Below are positions 1-8,389 of a DNA stretch of 25,390 nt, one piece after another (position 1 is the first letter of the stretch; the number at the start of each line of letters is the position of its first letter). The stretch comes from a virus, in the IMG/VR virus record IMGVR_UViG_3300046001_004877, positions 1-25,390 of that record; one strand, 5' to 3'. The position numbers and the translations under genes are program-made. The notes beneath the pieces are model-generated. The model saw nothing but the letters and a program-made list of their open reading frames with translations, was not told where the DNA came from and searched no databases.

Positions 1-237
1 AAGAATCCTACTGTTCGTAGAATACAGCGTAAGTTAGAAAAGTTTACAGATGAGGATTATCTCCTCTTTATAGGTGATCCTACTGCCATTGGAATCATCA
101 GCGCTATTGCAGCGAGTAAAAATAATGGTAGATTTAAGTGCTTGAAATGGGATAAACTAGAAAAACGTTACATTCCAATTCAGGTTGATTTGTTCCCCAA
201 GAAAGGAGAAATAGATGAGTTTGACGAATATATTTGA
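1..237 (+). CDS. Small phage protein, 3' part only
   Basis: Frame 1 is open from the window edge to a TGA at 235-237, giving 78 residues without the N terminus. The sequence contains DEDYLLFIGDPTAIGIISAI and later KCLKWDKLEKRYIPIQVDL. This pattern recurs in small proteins next to phage replication genes, but I know no function for it. The reading frame runs 23 bases into the next gene, whose ribosome binding site (AAAGGAG, 202-208) lies inside it, so the two are translationally coupled. Role unknown. Confidence 0.75.
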   Translation, partial: KNPTVRRIQRKLEKFTDEDYLLFIGDPTAIGIISAIAASKNNGRFKCLKWDKLEKRYIPIQVDLFPKKGEIDEFDEYI

Positions 238-769
238 GGAAGACGCAGGTGCGCTTCAGGTTAAAGATGACGACATTCAAGGCATCGCTAATCTAGCTAA
301 ACGCGCTAAGCATCTAGAGAAAGAAATCCTTGACCTAGAAACTGTATTTAAAGAACGTAAAGAGCAGTACCGTAAATTGACCGAGGAATCTATTCCAGAG
401 GCTTTAGCAGGTATGGGCATGAAAGCGTTCCGTATGGAAGATGGGTCATCCATTGAAATTAAAGCCTTCTACAGTGCCTCGATTTCAGAAGCACGTAGAG
501 CTGAAGCCTACCAATGGCTCAGGGACCACGGCTTTGATGACATTATTAAGAATACAGTCAGTGTCCGTTTCGGACGTGGCGAAGACGAGCTCTGTGCACG
601 TCTATTGAATCTACTTGGTGAGACAGGCTATCCAGCTGATCAAGCCGAGAAGATAGAACCGATGACCTTAAAAGCATGGGTTAAGGAGCAGGTTGAACGC
701 GGTAACGAGTTCCCCAGCGAATTGTTCGGCGCATACATTGGCCAAAAAGCAGTAATTAAATCAGCATAA
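215..769 (+). CDS. Phage protein with N-terminal coiled coil, replication module
   Basis: 184 residues. Start ATG 215 follows AAAGGAG by six bases. Residues about 25-60 (AKRAKHLEKEILDLETVFKE) have the heptad pattern and charge of a coiled coil. The rest is mixed alpha/beta, with a conserved-looking segment around SSIEIKAFYSASISEARRAE and a second around WLRDHGFDDIIKNTVSVRFG. It lies directly before an SSB-like gene and the primase, so a role in replication or recombination is likely from context. A Gam-like nuclease inhibitor is possible because of the coiled coil, but I see no diagnostic motif. Function unassigned. Confidence 0.8.
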   Translation: MSLTNIFEEDAGALQVKDDDIQGIANLAKRAKHLEKEILDLETVFKERKEQYRKLTEESIPEALAGMGMKAFRMEDGSSIEIKAFYSASISEARRAEAYQWLRDHGFDDIIKNTVSVRFGRGEDELCARLLNLLGETGYPADQAEKIEPMTLKAWVKEQVERGNEFPSELFGAYIGQKAVIKSA

Positions 770-789
770 CGAGAAAAGGATAAAGCATC

Positions 790-1560
790 ATGGCTACTAA
801 ATCAGAAATAGCAGAAGTAAAAGGCTCTACAGCACTAGTATTAGGTTCATCATTTGAAGACGACGCACTAAGCGGCTTTGACACAATGAATCAGGAAGAC
901 TTTGCGCTTCCGTTCTTACGTCTATTAACAAACACTTCCCCTGAAGTGGGCGATGTAGATGGCGCATTACCCGGCATGATTTACAACAGCGTAACAGGCG
1001 AGTTGTATGATGGTAAGAAAGGCATCCTTGTAGTTCCTACAGCTTATGTCCGTCAGTACATAGAGTGGGCACCACGTGGTAGCGGCTCAGGCGCACCTAT
1101 TAATATCTATCCAAGCACTAGCGACATCTTGTCTAAGACACATCGTGAGACAGGTGAGAACCGTGACTATTTAGATAGCGGCAATTACATTGAAAACACT
1201 GCCAACCATTACGTAATGGTATTGGATGCTAACGGCGTTCCTAGCCCAGCATTGATTGTGATGAAATCAACACAATTGAAGAAATCACGCAAGTGGAATT
1301 CAATGATGATGTCAGTTAAATTGAATGGTAAAAACGGTCTATACACGCCTCCTATGTATAGCCAAGTCTATCGTCTAAGCACAGTTGGTGAGTCTAACGA
1401 TAAAGGTAAGTGGTTCGGTTGGGAAGTTGAACGTGTTGGTTCAGTTGAAGACACCGGCGTTTACCAAACTGCTAAATTATTTGCACAGTCCATCAGTACA
1501 GGTGATGTAAAAGTTAAACATCAAGACGAAGCAGCAAGAGAAGAAAACTTACCCTTCTAA
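790..1560 (+). CDS. Putative single-stranded DNA-binding protein of the phage replication module
   Basis: 256 residues, start ATG 790 with upstream AAAAGGA. The N-terminal part (about 35-110) is rich in beta-strand and aromatic residues (FALPFLRLLTNTSPEVGD, GKKGILVVPTAYVRQYIEW), as in OB-fold-like ssDNA binders. The C terminus is acidic and ends in EENLPF, which resembles the DDDIPF tip with which bacterial SSBs recruit partners. It sits between a coiled-coil protein and the primase. No catalytic motif is visible. The call rests on C-terminal resemblance and neighbours; a different structural protein cannot be excluded. Confidence 0.6.
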   Translation: MATKSEIAEVKGSTALVLGSSFEDDALSGFDTMNQEDFALPFLRLLTNTSPEVGDVDGALPGMIYNSVTGELYDGKKGILVVPTAYVRQYIEWAPRGSGSGAPINIYPSTSDILSKTHRETGENRDYLDSGNYIENTANHYVMVLDANGVPSPALIVMKSTQLKKSRKWNSMMMSVKLNGKNGLYTPPMYSQVYRLSTVGESNDKGKWFGWEVERVGSVEDTGVYQTAKLFAQSISTGDVKVKHQDEAAREENLPF

Positions 1561-1662
1561 GCGTTTGGGGGAAAGCGGATGCTGTTCGGTCCAATTCCGA
1601 CTTGAAAACTGGTAGCATTTTCAGACGCAGCGAGTACCCCATCTTTAACTGAGAAAGATAGA
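1561..1662 (+). other. Structured-looking intergenic leader of the primase gene
   Basis: 102 bases between the SSB-like gene and the primase. A helix TGGGGGA (1566-1572) with TACCCCA (1635-1641), one G/A mismatch, closes a 76-nt segment. Inside are hairpins GTTCGG/CCGAC (1584-1601, seven-base loop, one bulge) and TGAAAA/TTTTCA (1603-1623). The length is tRNA-like, but the D- and anticodon arms of a tRNA are not recognisable. It could be a translational control element of the primase. Confidence 0.35.
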
Positions 1663-3192
1663 ATGACTGACATCACACGATTTAAAGCAATATTTAAAGG
1701 GCTAGATATTGCATATGGCACATATAAAATTGAAAAAGCCAAAGATAATGGTAAACAGGCAGGCAAGGCTATGGTCATCCGTAAGCCGCCTACTGACAAC
1801 CTATGGATGGATCACCTTAATGGCGTAGAACCCAGCTTAGGGATTATTCCTATTCGAGCAGACAACACATGCATATGGGGTTGTATTGATATCGACCAAT
1901 ATCCACTAGACCACCTCGGCCTAGTCACAAAAGTGCGCAAGCTAAACTTACCTCTTGTGGTATGCCGAAGTAAATCCGGTGGCGCACACGTATTCCTATT
2001 TACTAAAGACCCCATCCCTGCCGGTGAAATGCAGCGTTATCTTAAGACATGCGCCGGATTACTCGGAGAATCTGGTCGAGAGATCTTTCCGAAGCAATCT
2101 GAGATACTTGTAGAGCGTGGAGACACTGGTAATTTCCTCAACCTGCCCTATTTCGCAAGTAATGAGGGCTTACGCTACGCAATCAAGGACGATGGTACTG
2201 CGGCCTCACTTGAGGAGTTTTACGAGCTCTATGACCGCTTTGTGCAAGCCGATAATTTGACTTTTCCGGAAGAACCGAGGGAATCAGAGAATCCAATCAA
2301 AGATGGCCCTCCTTGCATGCAAGCTTTATGTGCTCAAGGCTTTCCTGAGGGAACTCGCAACAATGGACTGTTCAATATTGGCATTTATTTAAAAAGAGTG
2401 TTTTCCGTGGGCTGGGAAGACAAGCTTATGGAATACAACCAAAAGTATTTTGGTCCTCCACTAGGCATGAGCGAATTGCAAATCATCGTCAAGCAGCTGC
2501 AGAAGAAAGATTACAAGTATAAGTGCAAGGATGCGCCTATCAATTCATTCTGCAACTCTGGCATATGCCGTACCCGTAAATTTGGGATCGGGGCCGACGG
2601 ACCAGATGCACCAGAAATGGGTTCGCTATCCAAATACAACTCCGAGCCGCCGTTGTGGTTCTTGGACGTGAACAGCAAACGCATCGAGCTTGAGACAGAT
2701 AGCCTATTTAATCAGATGGCATTCCAAAAGGCCTGCGTTGAGAAAATCAACATACTGCCTCCTACCTTGCGTAAGCCGGACTGGGAAGGCGTGCTTAACG
2801 GGCTATTAAAAGAGATGGTCGAGCTTGAGCAGATTACCGAGGCGTCTGATGACACCAGCATTACTGGTCGATTCATTGACCTTGTGGAAGAGTTCACCAC
2901 TCACTTGCAACAGGCCATGGACCGTGACGAGATTCTCATGGGCCGACCATGGACGAGTGACGAAGAAGGTAAAGTGTATTTCCGAATCAAGGACCTTGAG
3001 GCTCACCTGAAGCGTAACAACTTCACTGGACTTTCTGCTCCGAAGATGGCGCAACGTATGCGCGAACTAGGCGGAGACCCTGTAAGCCTATTCCTAAAAG
3101 GCCGCGCTACTCGCGTGTGGAGCCTTCCTAGGTTTGACAAGCAAGATTCTCCTTTTGTAACCCCTGAGATGAAGAAAGTGAGCCCATTCTAA
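1663..3192 (+). CDS. DNA primase of the archaeo-eukaryotic (AEP / primase-polymerase) type
   Basis: 509 residues. It probably makes the primers for the family A polymerase. AEP motifs are visible: the metal-binding DxD in CIDIDQY (D76, D78), the SGGAHVF motif (residues 105-111, H109), and ILVERGDTGNFLNLPYF (about 148-164) with the third acidic/basic motif. This arrangement matches the TOTE-type AEP primases found in phages and mobile elements. A cysteine cluster (YKCK, then FCNSGIC, around 285-305) probably binds zinc. The C-terminal 150 residues (EGVLNGLLKEMVELE to RVWSLP) resemble the helical and winged-helix tail of phage primase-helicases, but no Walker motif is present, so the helicase is separate. 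The stop TAA overlaps the next ATG (TAATG). Confidence 0.85.
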   Translation: MTDITRFKAIFKGLDIAYGTYKIEKAKDNGKQAGKAMVIRKPPTDNLWMDHLNGVEPSLGIIPIRADNTCIWGCIDIDQYPLDHLGLVTKVRKLNLPLVVCRSKSGGAHVFLFTKDPIPAGEMQRYLKTCAGLLGESGREIFPKQSEILVERGDTGNFLNLPYFASNEGLRYAIKDDGTAASLEEFYELYDRFVQADNLTFPEEPRESENPIKDGPPCMQALCAQGFPEGTRNNGLFNIGIYLKRVFSVGWEDKLMEYNQKYFGPPLGMSELQIIVKQLQKKDYKYKCKDAPINSFCNSGICRTRKFGIGADGPDAPEMGSLSKYNSEPPLWFLDVNSKRIELETDSLFNQMAFQKACVEKINILPPTLRKPDWEGVLNGLLKEMVELEQITEASDDTSITGRFIDLVEEFTTHLQQAMDRDEILMGRPWTSDEEGKVYFRIKDLEAHLKRNNFTGLSAPKMAQRMRELGGDPVSLFLKGRATRVWSLPRFDKQDSPFVTPEMKKVSPF

Positions 3193-3443
3193 TGAACGAA
3201 GATACCTTAACAATTGATAACTATGACTTTGCCTTAATTGGCATGTGTATGACTTGGCATGGCAACATGCTTGTAGAGCGTTGTATCTACGACGGCCCTA
3301 TGATAATAGAGGCAATGGTAGAACAGGACGGCATGACTGAAGAGGAAGCCATCGAGTTTATCGACTTTAACATCGTAGGCGCATACGTAGGTGAATCAAC
3401 ACCTATCATCATGTGGCCTATTCTTGAAGACCTTGACGCTTAG
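3192..3443 (+). CDS. Hypothetical acidic protein
   Basis: 83 residues, strongly acidic (EEEAIEFIDF, ILEDLDA). The ATG shares one base with the primase stop (TAATG), which indicates translational coupling. No known domain recognised; similar short acidic proteins often sit between phage replication genes. The gene ends 33 bases before the helicase ATG. Confidence 0.7.
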   Translation: MNEDTLTIDNYDFALIGMCMTWHGNMLVERCIYDGPMIIEAMVEQDGMTEEEAIEFIDFNIVGAYVGESTPIIMWPILEDLDA

Positions 3444-3476
3444 TCATGACACTAAATATGAAAGGAGGCAGGGTCA

Positions 3477-4982
3477 ATGACTATTCGTAAAGTTTTTGGC
3501 CCTCCGTGACCAGGCTCAGGCAAAACTACCTTCTTGTTGAACGTCATTCAGCAGGAATTAGATAGTGGAGTGCACCCATCCCAGATGGGCTACTTTGCGT
3601 TTACGCGCAAGGCAGCTACTGAAGCAAAAGAACGCGCAGTAGAAAAATTCCCACAGCTAAATCCTGAAATAGATTTCCCTTGGTTCAGAACGCTTCATAG
3701 TCTTGCCTACCGGTGCCTTGGCATCAGCAACAAGGACATGATGAAGCCGGAGAACTTTAGGGAGTTCGCTCGTGAGTCTGGAATTGAAATCGGCATCGAT
3801 AACGGCGAAGAAGACTTTATGGTCAAGACGGATAATCCTATCCTAAATGAAATCAACATTGCCCGTATCCGTGGTGTCGACCTTCGCACTCACTATAATC
3901 GTAGCCAAATGGAAATCGAATGGTTTCATTTTGACTACGTTGAGCGTGCCTATCGCCATTACAAAGAAGCCAACTCTTTACTCGACTTCACTGACTTACT
4001 GGAGCGCCTAGTAGAAGAAGCGCATCGCCTGCCTAGTCTTGAGGTGTTAATCATCGACGAAGCACAAGACTTGTCTCGCCTGCAATGGCGTCTGGTTACG
4101 GAATTAGCGGCAAAAGCAAAGAGGTCCTTCCTGGCTGGTGACGATGATCAGGCCGTGTATAACTGGGCAGGGGCAGACGTGAATAGCTTCCTAGGCTTTG
4201 AGGGCGATATCACAGTACTGGAGCAATCCTACCGTGTCCCGGCTAAGGTGCATGCGCTTGCCAACACCGTGGTCAACCGTATCCGTGTAAGGCAACCTAA
4301 GAAATGGAACCCGCGTGAGTTTGAAGGCGCTGTGAAGTTTTACAATGACTTTGAGCACGTGGATATATCACAGGGCGAGTGGCTTATTCTTGCTTCTGCC
4401 AACTACATGCTAAACGACATGCATAACTGGATTAAGTCACAAGGCTTATTGTTCGAGCGCCAAGGCTACCGGAGCATTAACGAAGCCGTAATTACTGCGG
4501 TGATGGGGTGGGAAACATTGCGAAAGGGTAAAGAAGTCCCTTTCCCTGTTGTCAAACAGATCTATAAACATCTTGATTCCAATTATATCAAACGGGGTCA
4601 CAAAATGCTAAAGGATCTCGACCCAGAAGGCTCTTTTACCATGGGTTATTTAAAAGAAAACCATGGCTTGAACACCGATGTTATATGGCATGAGGCCCTA
4701 ACCAAGATAGGGGAAGAGAAGCGTGACTATATTATTTCCCTATTACGTCGTGGTACCAAAATATCCGGCAAGGTCAATATAAAACTCTCCACGATTCACG
4801 GAGCAAAAGGCGGTGAGGCGGACAACGTCTTACTGCTCACGGACCTTTCTACTAAATTCGCAAGTGAATACGATAAAAACCCTGATGATGTTAATCGCTT
4901 ACTGTACGTGGGAATTACACGTGCCCGTCAGTCATTGCATATTGTCTTACCTAAAAACGAAAGAAAAGGCTTTAGACTATGA
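3477..4982 (+). CDS. SF1A (UvrD/Rep-like) DNA helicase with an in-frame UGA in Walker A
   Basis: The start ATG 3477 follows an excellent AAAGGAGG (3461-3468). Codons then read MTIRKVFGPP-UGA-PGSGKTTFLLN with the stop at 3507-3509, and the frame stays open for 473 further sense codons. All other SF1A motifs are intact: YFAFTRKAA (Ia), FRTLHS, LIIDEAQDLSRLQW (Walker B, D194-D198 counting the UGA as one codon), LAGDDDQAVYNWAGAD (III), QSYRVP (IV), LSTIHGAKGGEADNV (V), LLYVGITRARQSL (VI). Initiation at TTG 3534 would lose the P-loop and give an inactive ATPase. Skipping the UGA by a hop from CCG to CCA gives GPPGSGKTT, a textbook Walker A. The UGA also ends other genes here, including this one, so the code is standard. 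Expression by recoding is an inference; a mutation is the alternative. Confidence 0.8.
3498..3530 (+). promoter_or_regulatory. Candidate stop-hopping (translational bypass) site in the helicase P-loop
   Basis: The codons CCT CCG TGA CCA lie inside the Walker A sequence. CCG and CCA can be read by the same proline tRNA (UGG anticodon). A peptidyl-tRNA that leaves CCG, skips UGA and re-pairs on CCA would give FGPPGSGKTT. UGA followed by C is a weak termination context in E. coli. No other recoding signal is evident, so the site itself is inferred. Confidence 0.35.
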
Positions 4983-6844
4983 AACCCAGATCACTATTCC
5001 CAACGTCCTCTGAATGGCTACCTCCTCAGAGCTTCCCTGACCTGTCGCAGGCAACGGAAATCGCAATCGACTTGGAAACATGCGACCCCAACATGGAGAA
5101 GTTCGGTCCAGGCTGGCCTCGTAAAGACGGCTACATCGTCGGCTATGCGTTTGCAGTAGATGGATGGAAGGGCTACTTCCCCGTGGCACACCAAGGCGGT
5201 GGCAACCTAGACAAAGGCATTGTGGAGCGCTGGGTCAAGAAGACCTTAGCCTTACCTTGCGACAAGATTATGCACAACGCGGCATACGACACGGGCTGGC
5301 TCAAGGCAACAGGCTTCGAGGTCAACGGACGCATCATTGATACCATGCTCGCCGCGGCAATTGTGGACGAGAACCGTTTCTCGTTTGCCTTGAATAGCCT
5401 GGGCTTTGACATGCTTAAAGAGACCAAGTCCGAGCAAGGACTTAAAGATGCGGCCGCAGACTTCGGCGTGCACCCTAAGAAAGAGCTTTGGAAGCTGCCT
5501 GCCATGTATGTGGGCGATTACGCGGAGCAAGACGCTGCGCTTACCCTGAAGCTTTGGCACCATTTACAAACGCTACTGCGTAAAGAAGAAGTCGAGTCCA
5601 TTTTCGGCATTGAAACAGAGATGCTCCCTATCCTTATCGACCTTACATTCAAAGGTGTCCGCTTTGATCGTGAGAACGCAGAGAAGCTTATTAAGGACAT
5701 GAAGCGCAAAGAACAGCAATACTTGATGGATATTAAGAAAGAAGTAGGCAATCACGTCGATATATGGGCCGCGGCCAGTATCGCTACTGCCTTTGACAAG
5801 CTTAAGATTAAATTCCCAAGGACCGAGGCCGGCGCACCAAGCTTCACTAAGTCTTTCTTAGACGGCAACATACACCCTATTGCTAAGATGATTGTAGAAG
5901 CACGCGAGCTAAACAAGACCCACGGCACGTTCTTACAGCCTTACCTGGACTTCTCCGCCGCAGATGGACGCATACATCCACACGTCAACCAACTTCGCTC
6001 TGACGATGGCGGCACGGTCACTGGCAGGCTGTCCATGTCACAGCCTAATCTACAACAAGTGCCAGCAAGACACGAGGTGATTGGCCCGCTAGTGCGCTCC
6101 TTGTTCCTCCCAGAGGAAGGCGAGCTATGGGCCGCGAACGACTTCTCCTCACAAGAGCCACGTTTGCTAGTGCATTACGCTACGCTTATCGGTTTAGACG
6201 GTGCAGAGAAGATGGCACAAGCCTATCGGGACAATCCTGACACGGATTTCCATCAAATGGTGGCAGACATGGCAGGAATTGAGCGTAAACAAGCCAAGAC
6301 AATCGGATTAGGCTTGATGTATGGCATGGGCAAGAACAAATTAGCCGGACAATTGGACCTCCCTGTGGACGAAGCCAGTGAATTGATGAGCACCTTCCAC
6401 AATAAAGTACCATTCTTACGTGGTACAGTCGACGCGGTCATGCGCCGTATTGAAAAGCCGTCATCAAATGGCGCTATTCGCACCCTTCTAGGGCGTAAAT
6501 GTAGGTTCCCATTATGGGAGCCAATCGCATGGGGAGTGAATAAGGCGCTTCCATACGACCAAGCCGTCGTGGACTACGGACCACGGATCAAGCGTGCCGG
6601 TACGTATAAGGGTTTGAACCGTTTAATCCAAGGTTCTGCGGCCGACCAGACCAAGGCGGCGATGATTGCACTGCACAAAGCAGGCTTTCGTATCCTTTTA
6701 CAGGTGCACGATGAGGTTGCCGTGTCCGTTAAGAACCGTGAAGAGGCTGAAGCAGCTGCAGAAATCATGCGAAAAGCCGTTGATTTGGAAGTGCCGAGCA
6801 AAGTAGACGTAGAAATAGGTACTTCTTGGGGCGGAGCACGATAA
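4979..6844 (+). CDS. Family A DNA polymerase with 3'-5' exonuclease, Leu at position 762
   Basis: 621 residues; the main replicative polymerase of the phage. The exonuclease domain has IAIDLET (D31, E33), HNAAYD (N100, D104) and YAEQD (Y181, D185). The polymerase domain has motif A ANDFSSQEPR (D388, E393, R395), motif B RKQAKTIGLGLMYG (R436, K440, Y448) and motif C QVHDEV (H577-E579), so both activities should be intact. The 5'-3' exonuclease domain of bacterial Pol I is absent, as usual in phages. At the residue equivalent to E. coli Phe762 there is Leu444, a variant known from aquatic phage polymerases. The ATG overlaps the helicase stop by four bases (ATGA), which couples the two genes. 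Confidence 0.95.
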   Translation: MKPRSLFPTSSEWLPPQSFPDLSQATEIAIDLETCDPNMEKFGPGWPRKDGYIVGYAFAVDGWKGYFPVAHQGGGNLDKGIVERWVKKTLALPCDKIMHNAAYDTGWLKATGFEVNGRIIDTMLAAAIVDENRFSFALNSLGFDMLKETKSEQGLKDAAADFGVHPKKELWKLPAMYVGDYAEQDAALTLKLWHHLQTLLRKEEVESIFGIETEMLPILIDLTFKGVRFDRENAEKLIKDMKRKEQQYLMDIKKEVGNHVDIWAAASIATAFDKLKIKFPRTEAGAPSFTKSFLDGNIHPIAKMIVEARELNKTHGTFLQPYLDFSAADGRIHPHVNQLRSDDGGTVTGRLSMSQPNLQQVPARHEVIGPLVRSLFLPEEGELWAANDFSSQEPRLLVHYATLIGLDGAEKMAQAYRDNPDTDFHQMVADMAGIERKQAKTIGLGLMYGMGKNKLAGQLDLPVDEASELMSTFHNKVPFLRGTVDAVMRRIEKPSSNGAIRTLLGRKCRFPLWEPIAWGVNKALPYDQAVVDYGPRIKRAGTYKGLNRLIQGSAADQTKAAMIALHKAGFRILLQVHDEVAVSVKNREEAEAAAEIMRKAVDLEVPSKVDVEIGTSWGGAR

Positions 6845-6909
6845 AAAAGTGCTTGCATAATCTTAAAAGCTTATGATACAGTGTCTTTTCATTAGAAAGG
6901 AGAGCGCCA
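6845..6909 (+). promoter_or_regulatory. Intergenic region with weak promoter-like elements and a strong RBS
   Basis: A TTGCAT (6853-6858) and a TATGAT (6872-6877) are visible, but the spacing is only 13 bases, too short for a normal sigma70 promoter; GATACA at 16 bases is a poor alternative. GAAAGGAGAG just before ATG 6910 is a strong ribosome binding site. A promoter here is plausible but unproven. Confidence 0.3.
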
Positions 6910-7092
6910 ATGGCAAAATCGCCATCACAAAGAGACACTGCATGGGCTACTTTGATCATCCGATCAAAATCTTACGCAATGCTCAAAGAATTAGCAGATT
7001 ATTACGATGTTTCTATCGGACAAGCGGCTATGGACCTTATTGAACGCGAGTTTAATAAGCTTTTAGAGGAGCAGACCAATGGGCGCCGTTAA
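6910..7092 (+). CDS. Small ribbon-helix-helix-like DNA-binding protein
   Basis: 60 residues. A short N-terminal strand-forming segment (AWATLIIRSKSY) is followed by two helices (AMLKELADYYDVSIGQAAMDLIEREF). This is the layout of CopG/Arc-type ribbon-helix-helix regulators, including the turn VSIGQAA between the helices. Start ATG 6910 follows AAAGGAGAG. It opens a new set of small genes after the polymerase, with which its end overlaps (7079-7092), so it may regulate this early cluster. The family call rests on pattern only. Confidence 0.6.
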   Translation: MAKSPSQRDTAWATLIIRSKSYAMLKELADYYDVSIGQAAMDLIEREFNKLLEEQTNGRR

Positions 7093-7366
7093 ATCATCTT
7101 TAATGCAAGACGTTTTACTTAATTACAGCGTCCTTCCGGAGATGTATGGCTCCATTGACGATGATTTTGAGTACATTCCAGAGCAAATTGAAATCGAAGA
7201 GGTCTGGTTTGAGCTTAGAAATCTAAATACAGGGAAAATCCGTCGTATTAACATTACGGAGACGCTTAATCACGATCAAATCTTAAAATTTGAAGACGAT
7301 GTGTTGGCTGCACGTGCTGCAGTTAAACAAAAATTCTTTACTAAAAATACAAAGGACATACTATGA
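7079..7366 (+). CDS. Hypothetical phage protein
   Basis: 95 residues. ATG 7079 lies inside the end of the preceding gene with GAGGAG upstream, so the pair is coupled. The middle (QIEIEEVWFELRNLNTGKIR) looks like beta strands and the end is basic. No family recognised. Confidence 0.7.
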   Translation: MGAVKSSLMQDVLLNYSVLPEMYGSIDDDFEYIPEQIEIEEVWFELRNLNTGKIRRINITETLNHDQILKFEDDVLAARAAVKQKFFTKNTKDIL

Positions 7367-7593
7367 CCTGGAATCACCGTGTAGTACGCTTCAATGATGA
7401 AGAAATGGGCGAATATTTCGAGATAAAAGAGGTGTTTTACGATAAAGACGGTGGTTTATCCGGCTATTCGGATGCCACTATCTTATCAGAGAGCTTTGAT
7501 GGCCTACATGAGCAGTTGGACATGTTCAAACGTGCAACATCCAAGCCCGTGATTAACGAATTTGAGTTCTTTTTGCCTAAGGCCGCGTCATGA
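7363..7593 (+). CDS. Hypothetical phage protein
   Basis: 76 residues, beginning MTWNHRVVRFNDEEMGEYFE. The pattern of an N-terminal WN.RVV..., followed by FxIkEVFYDKDG and a tryptophan/leucine-poor end, is common in small phage and plasmid proteins of unknown function. ATG overlaps the preceding stop by four bases (ATGA), and its own TGA overlaps the next ATG. Confidence 0.75.
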   Translation: MTWNHRVVRFNDEEMGEYFEIKEVFYDKDGGLSGYSDATILSESFDGLHEQLDMFKRATSKPVINEFEFFLPKAAS

Positions 7594-7715
7594 GTTACGC
7601 TCTTTCAGCACTGATAGGAATTATTATTGGGCTTACCGGCATAGCGACGAAGCCTGACCCTCAACAACCAGATAAAAAAGAAGAAATCCATGACAGCAAA
7701 GACTCCAAAAGATGA
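7590..7715 (+). CDS. 41-residue single-span membrane protein
   Basis: The ATG at 7590 overlaps the previous stop (ATGA). It encodes an N-terminal hydrophobic segment ALSALIGIIIGLTGIA (about residues 4-19) followed by a charged, proline-containing tail (PDPQQPDKKEE). The length, position and overlap on both sides support a real gene. It could be an inner-membrane effector or a small accessory of lysis or exclusion; nothing in the sequence decides between them. Confidence 0.6.
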   Translation: MSYALSALIGIIIGLTGIATKPDPQQPDKKEEIHDSKDSKR

Positions 7716-7878
7716 TGTATATGATTTAGACTATCGAGACATGTTTGCAATGTGCGCGATGATTGGACTAACATCCAGAGGAGGATTACCTCCTCATAGT
7801 TGTGCAGAAACAGCTTACATGTATGCAGACGCAATGTTAAAAGAAAGGAAGCATTATGGTTTCGAAAACACGTACTGA
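7690..7878 (+). CDS. Conserved small phage protein
   Basis: 62 residues: LDYRDMFAMCAMIGLTSRGG, then AETAYMYADAMLKER. This pattern of YRD-F-A---GL followed by A--AY--ADAML is widespread in phages and prophages, always small and of unknown function. It overlaps both neighbours (7690-7715 and 7856-7878) in other frames, which is typical of compact phage early regions. Confidence 0.75.
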   Translation: MTAKTPKDDVYDLDYRDMFAMCAMIGLTSRGGLPPHSCAETAYMYADAMLKERKHYGFENTY

Positions 7879-8389
7879 TGCATTTATTGAATCAGAACAG
7901 AACAAAGTAAAGATAATGAATCTTCTTGCTAAACATCCCCTGTCTCGTAGTCAGATTTGCTTGAGGCTTAACATCTCTAAGATGCAGATGCACAACCTAC
8001 TTAAGGCGCTATGTGGCAAAGGCTACGTTAAGATAGACGATGAATCGTACTTCTGTACTGTTAGTAATCGTACCATGTGCAGTTATGCGCCTACTGGGCT
8101 TCCTTATGTAGGTAGGGACATCAAAGAGATCGAGATTAAGGCCGAGAAGAACAAGGTGCATAGAGAACGGCGCGCGGCTCAAGGACCACGGACCTACACG
8201 AAGAATCCAGTAAGAGAAGGCCGGCCAGCAAAGGCGGAGCCCGTTGTAGTAAAAGTGGATGAACACACGACTATGTACTTTAATAGCCGACGTCCTGCTT
8301 CTGACTTTAATATGAAGAAGGAAGAGAAGAGCCGTCGTAACAGTAAAGTAGCCATTGGCAGTGGCATGGGCATGTTTGGGAATTGGTAA
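7856..8389 (+). CDS. Winged helix-turn-helix DNA-binding protein
   Basis: 177 residues. Residues about 18-65 form a winged helix: NLLAKHPLSRSQICLRLNIS, then KMQMHNLLKALCGKGYVKID and a beta hairpin DESYFCTV. The middle (AEKNKVHRERRAAQGPRTYTK) and end are strongly basic, which suggests more DNA contact or a flexible nucleic-acid-binding tail. ATG 7856 is preceded by AAAGGAAG. Likely a phage transcription factor; its target is unknown. Its stop shares a base with the following ATG (TAATG). Confidence 0.75.
   Translation: MVSKTRTDAFIESEQNKVKIMNLLAKHPLSRSQICLRLNISKMQMHNLLKALCGKGYVKIDDESYFCTVSNRTMCSYAPTGLPYVGRDIKEIEIKAEKNKVHRERRAAQGPRTYTKNPVREGRPAKAEPVVVKVDEHTTMYFNSRRPASDFNMKKEEKSRRNSKVAIGSGMGMFGNW

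Noticed and set aside
1566-1641. A tRNA gene in front of the primase
   Set aside because: The length fits, but no anticodon arm or D-arm can be drawn, the T-loop sequence is off by one conserved base and the T-arm is not next to the acceptor strand.
3477-4982. UGA reassigned to a sense codon in this phage
   Set aside because: UGA ends this very gene and several others, such as those ending at 237, 7593 and 9383, and no other gene contains an internal UGA. A simple pseudogene was also set aside because all downstream helicase motifs are intact.
6853-6877. Sigma70 promoter before the ribbon-helix-helix gene
   Set aside because: TTGCAT and TATGAT are only 13 bases apart, below the usable range. 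Kept only as a weak regulatory region.
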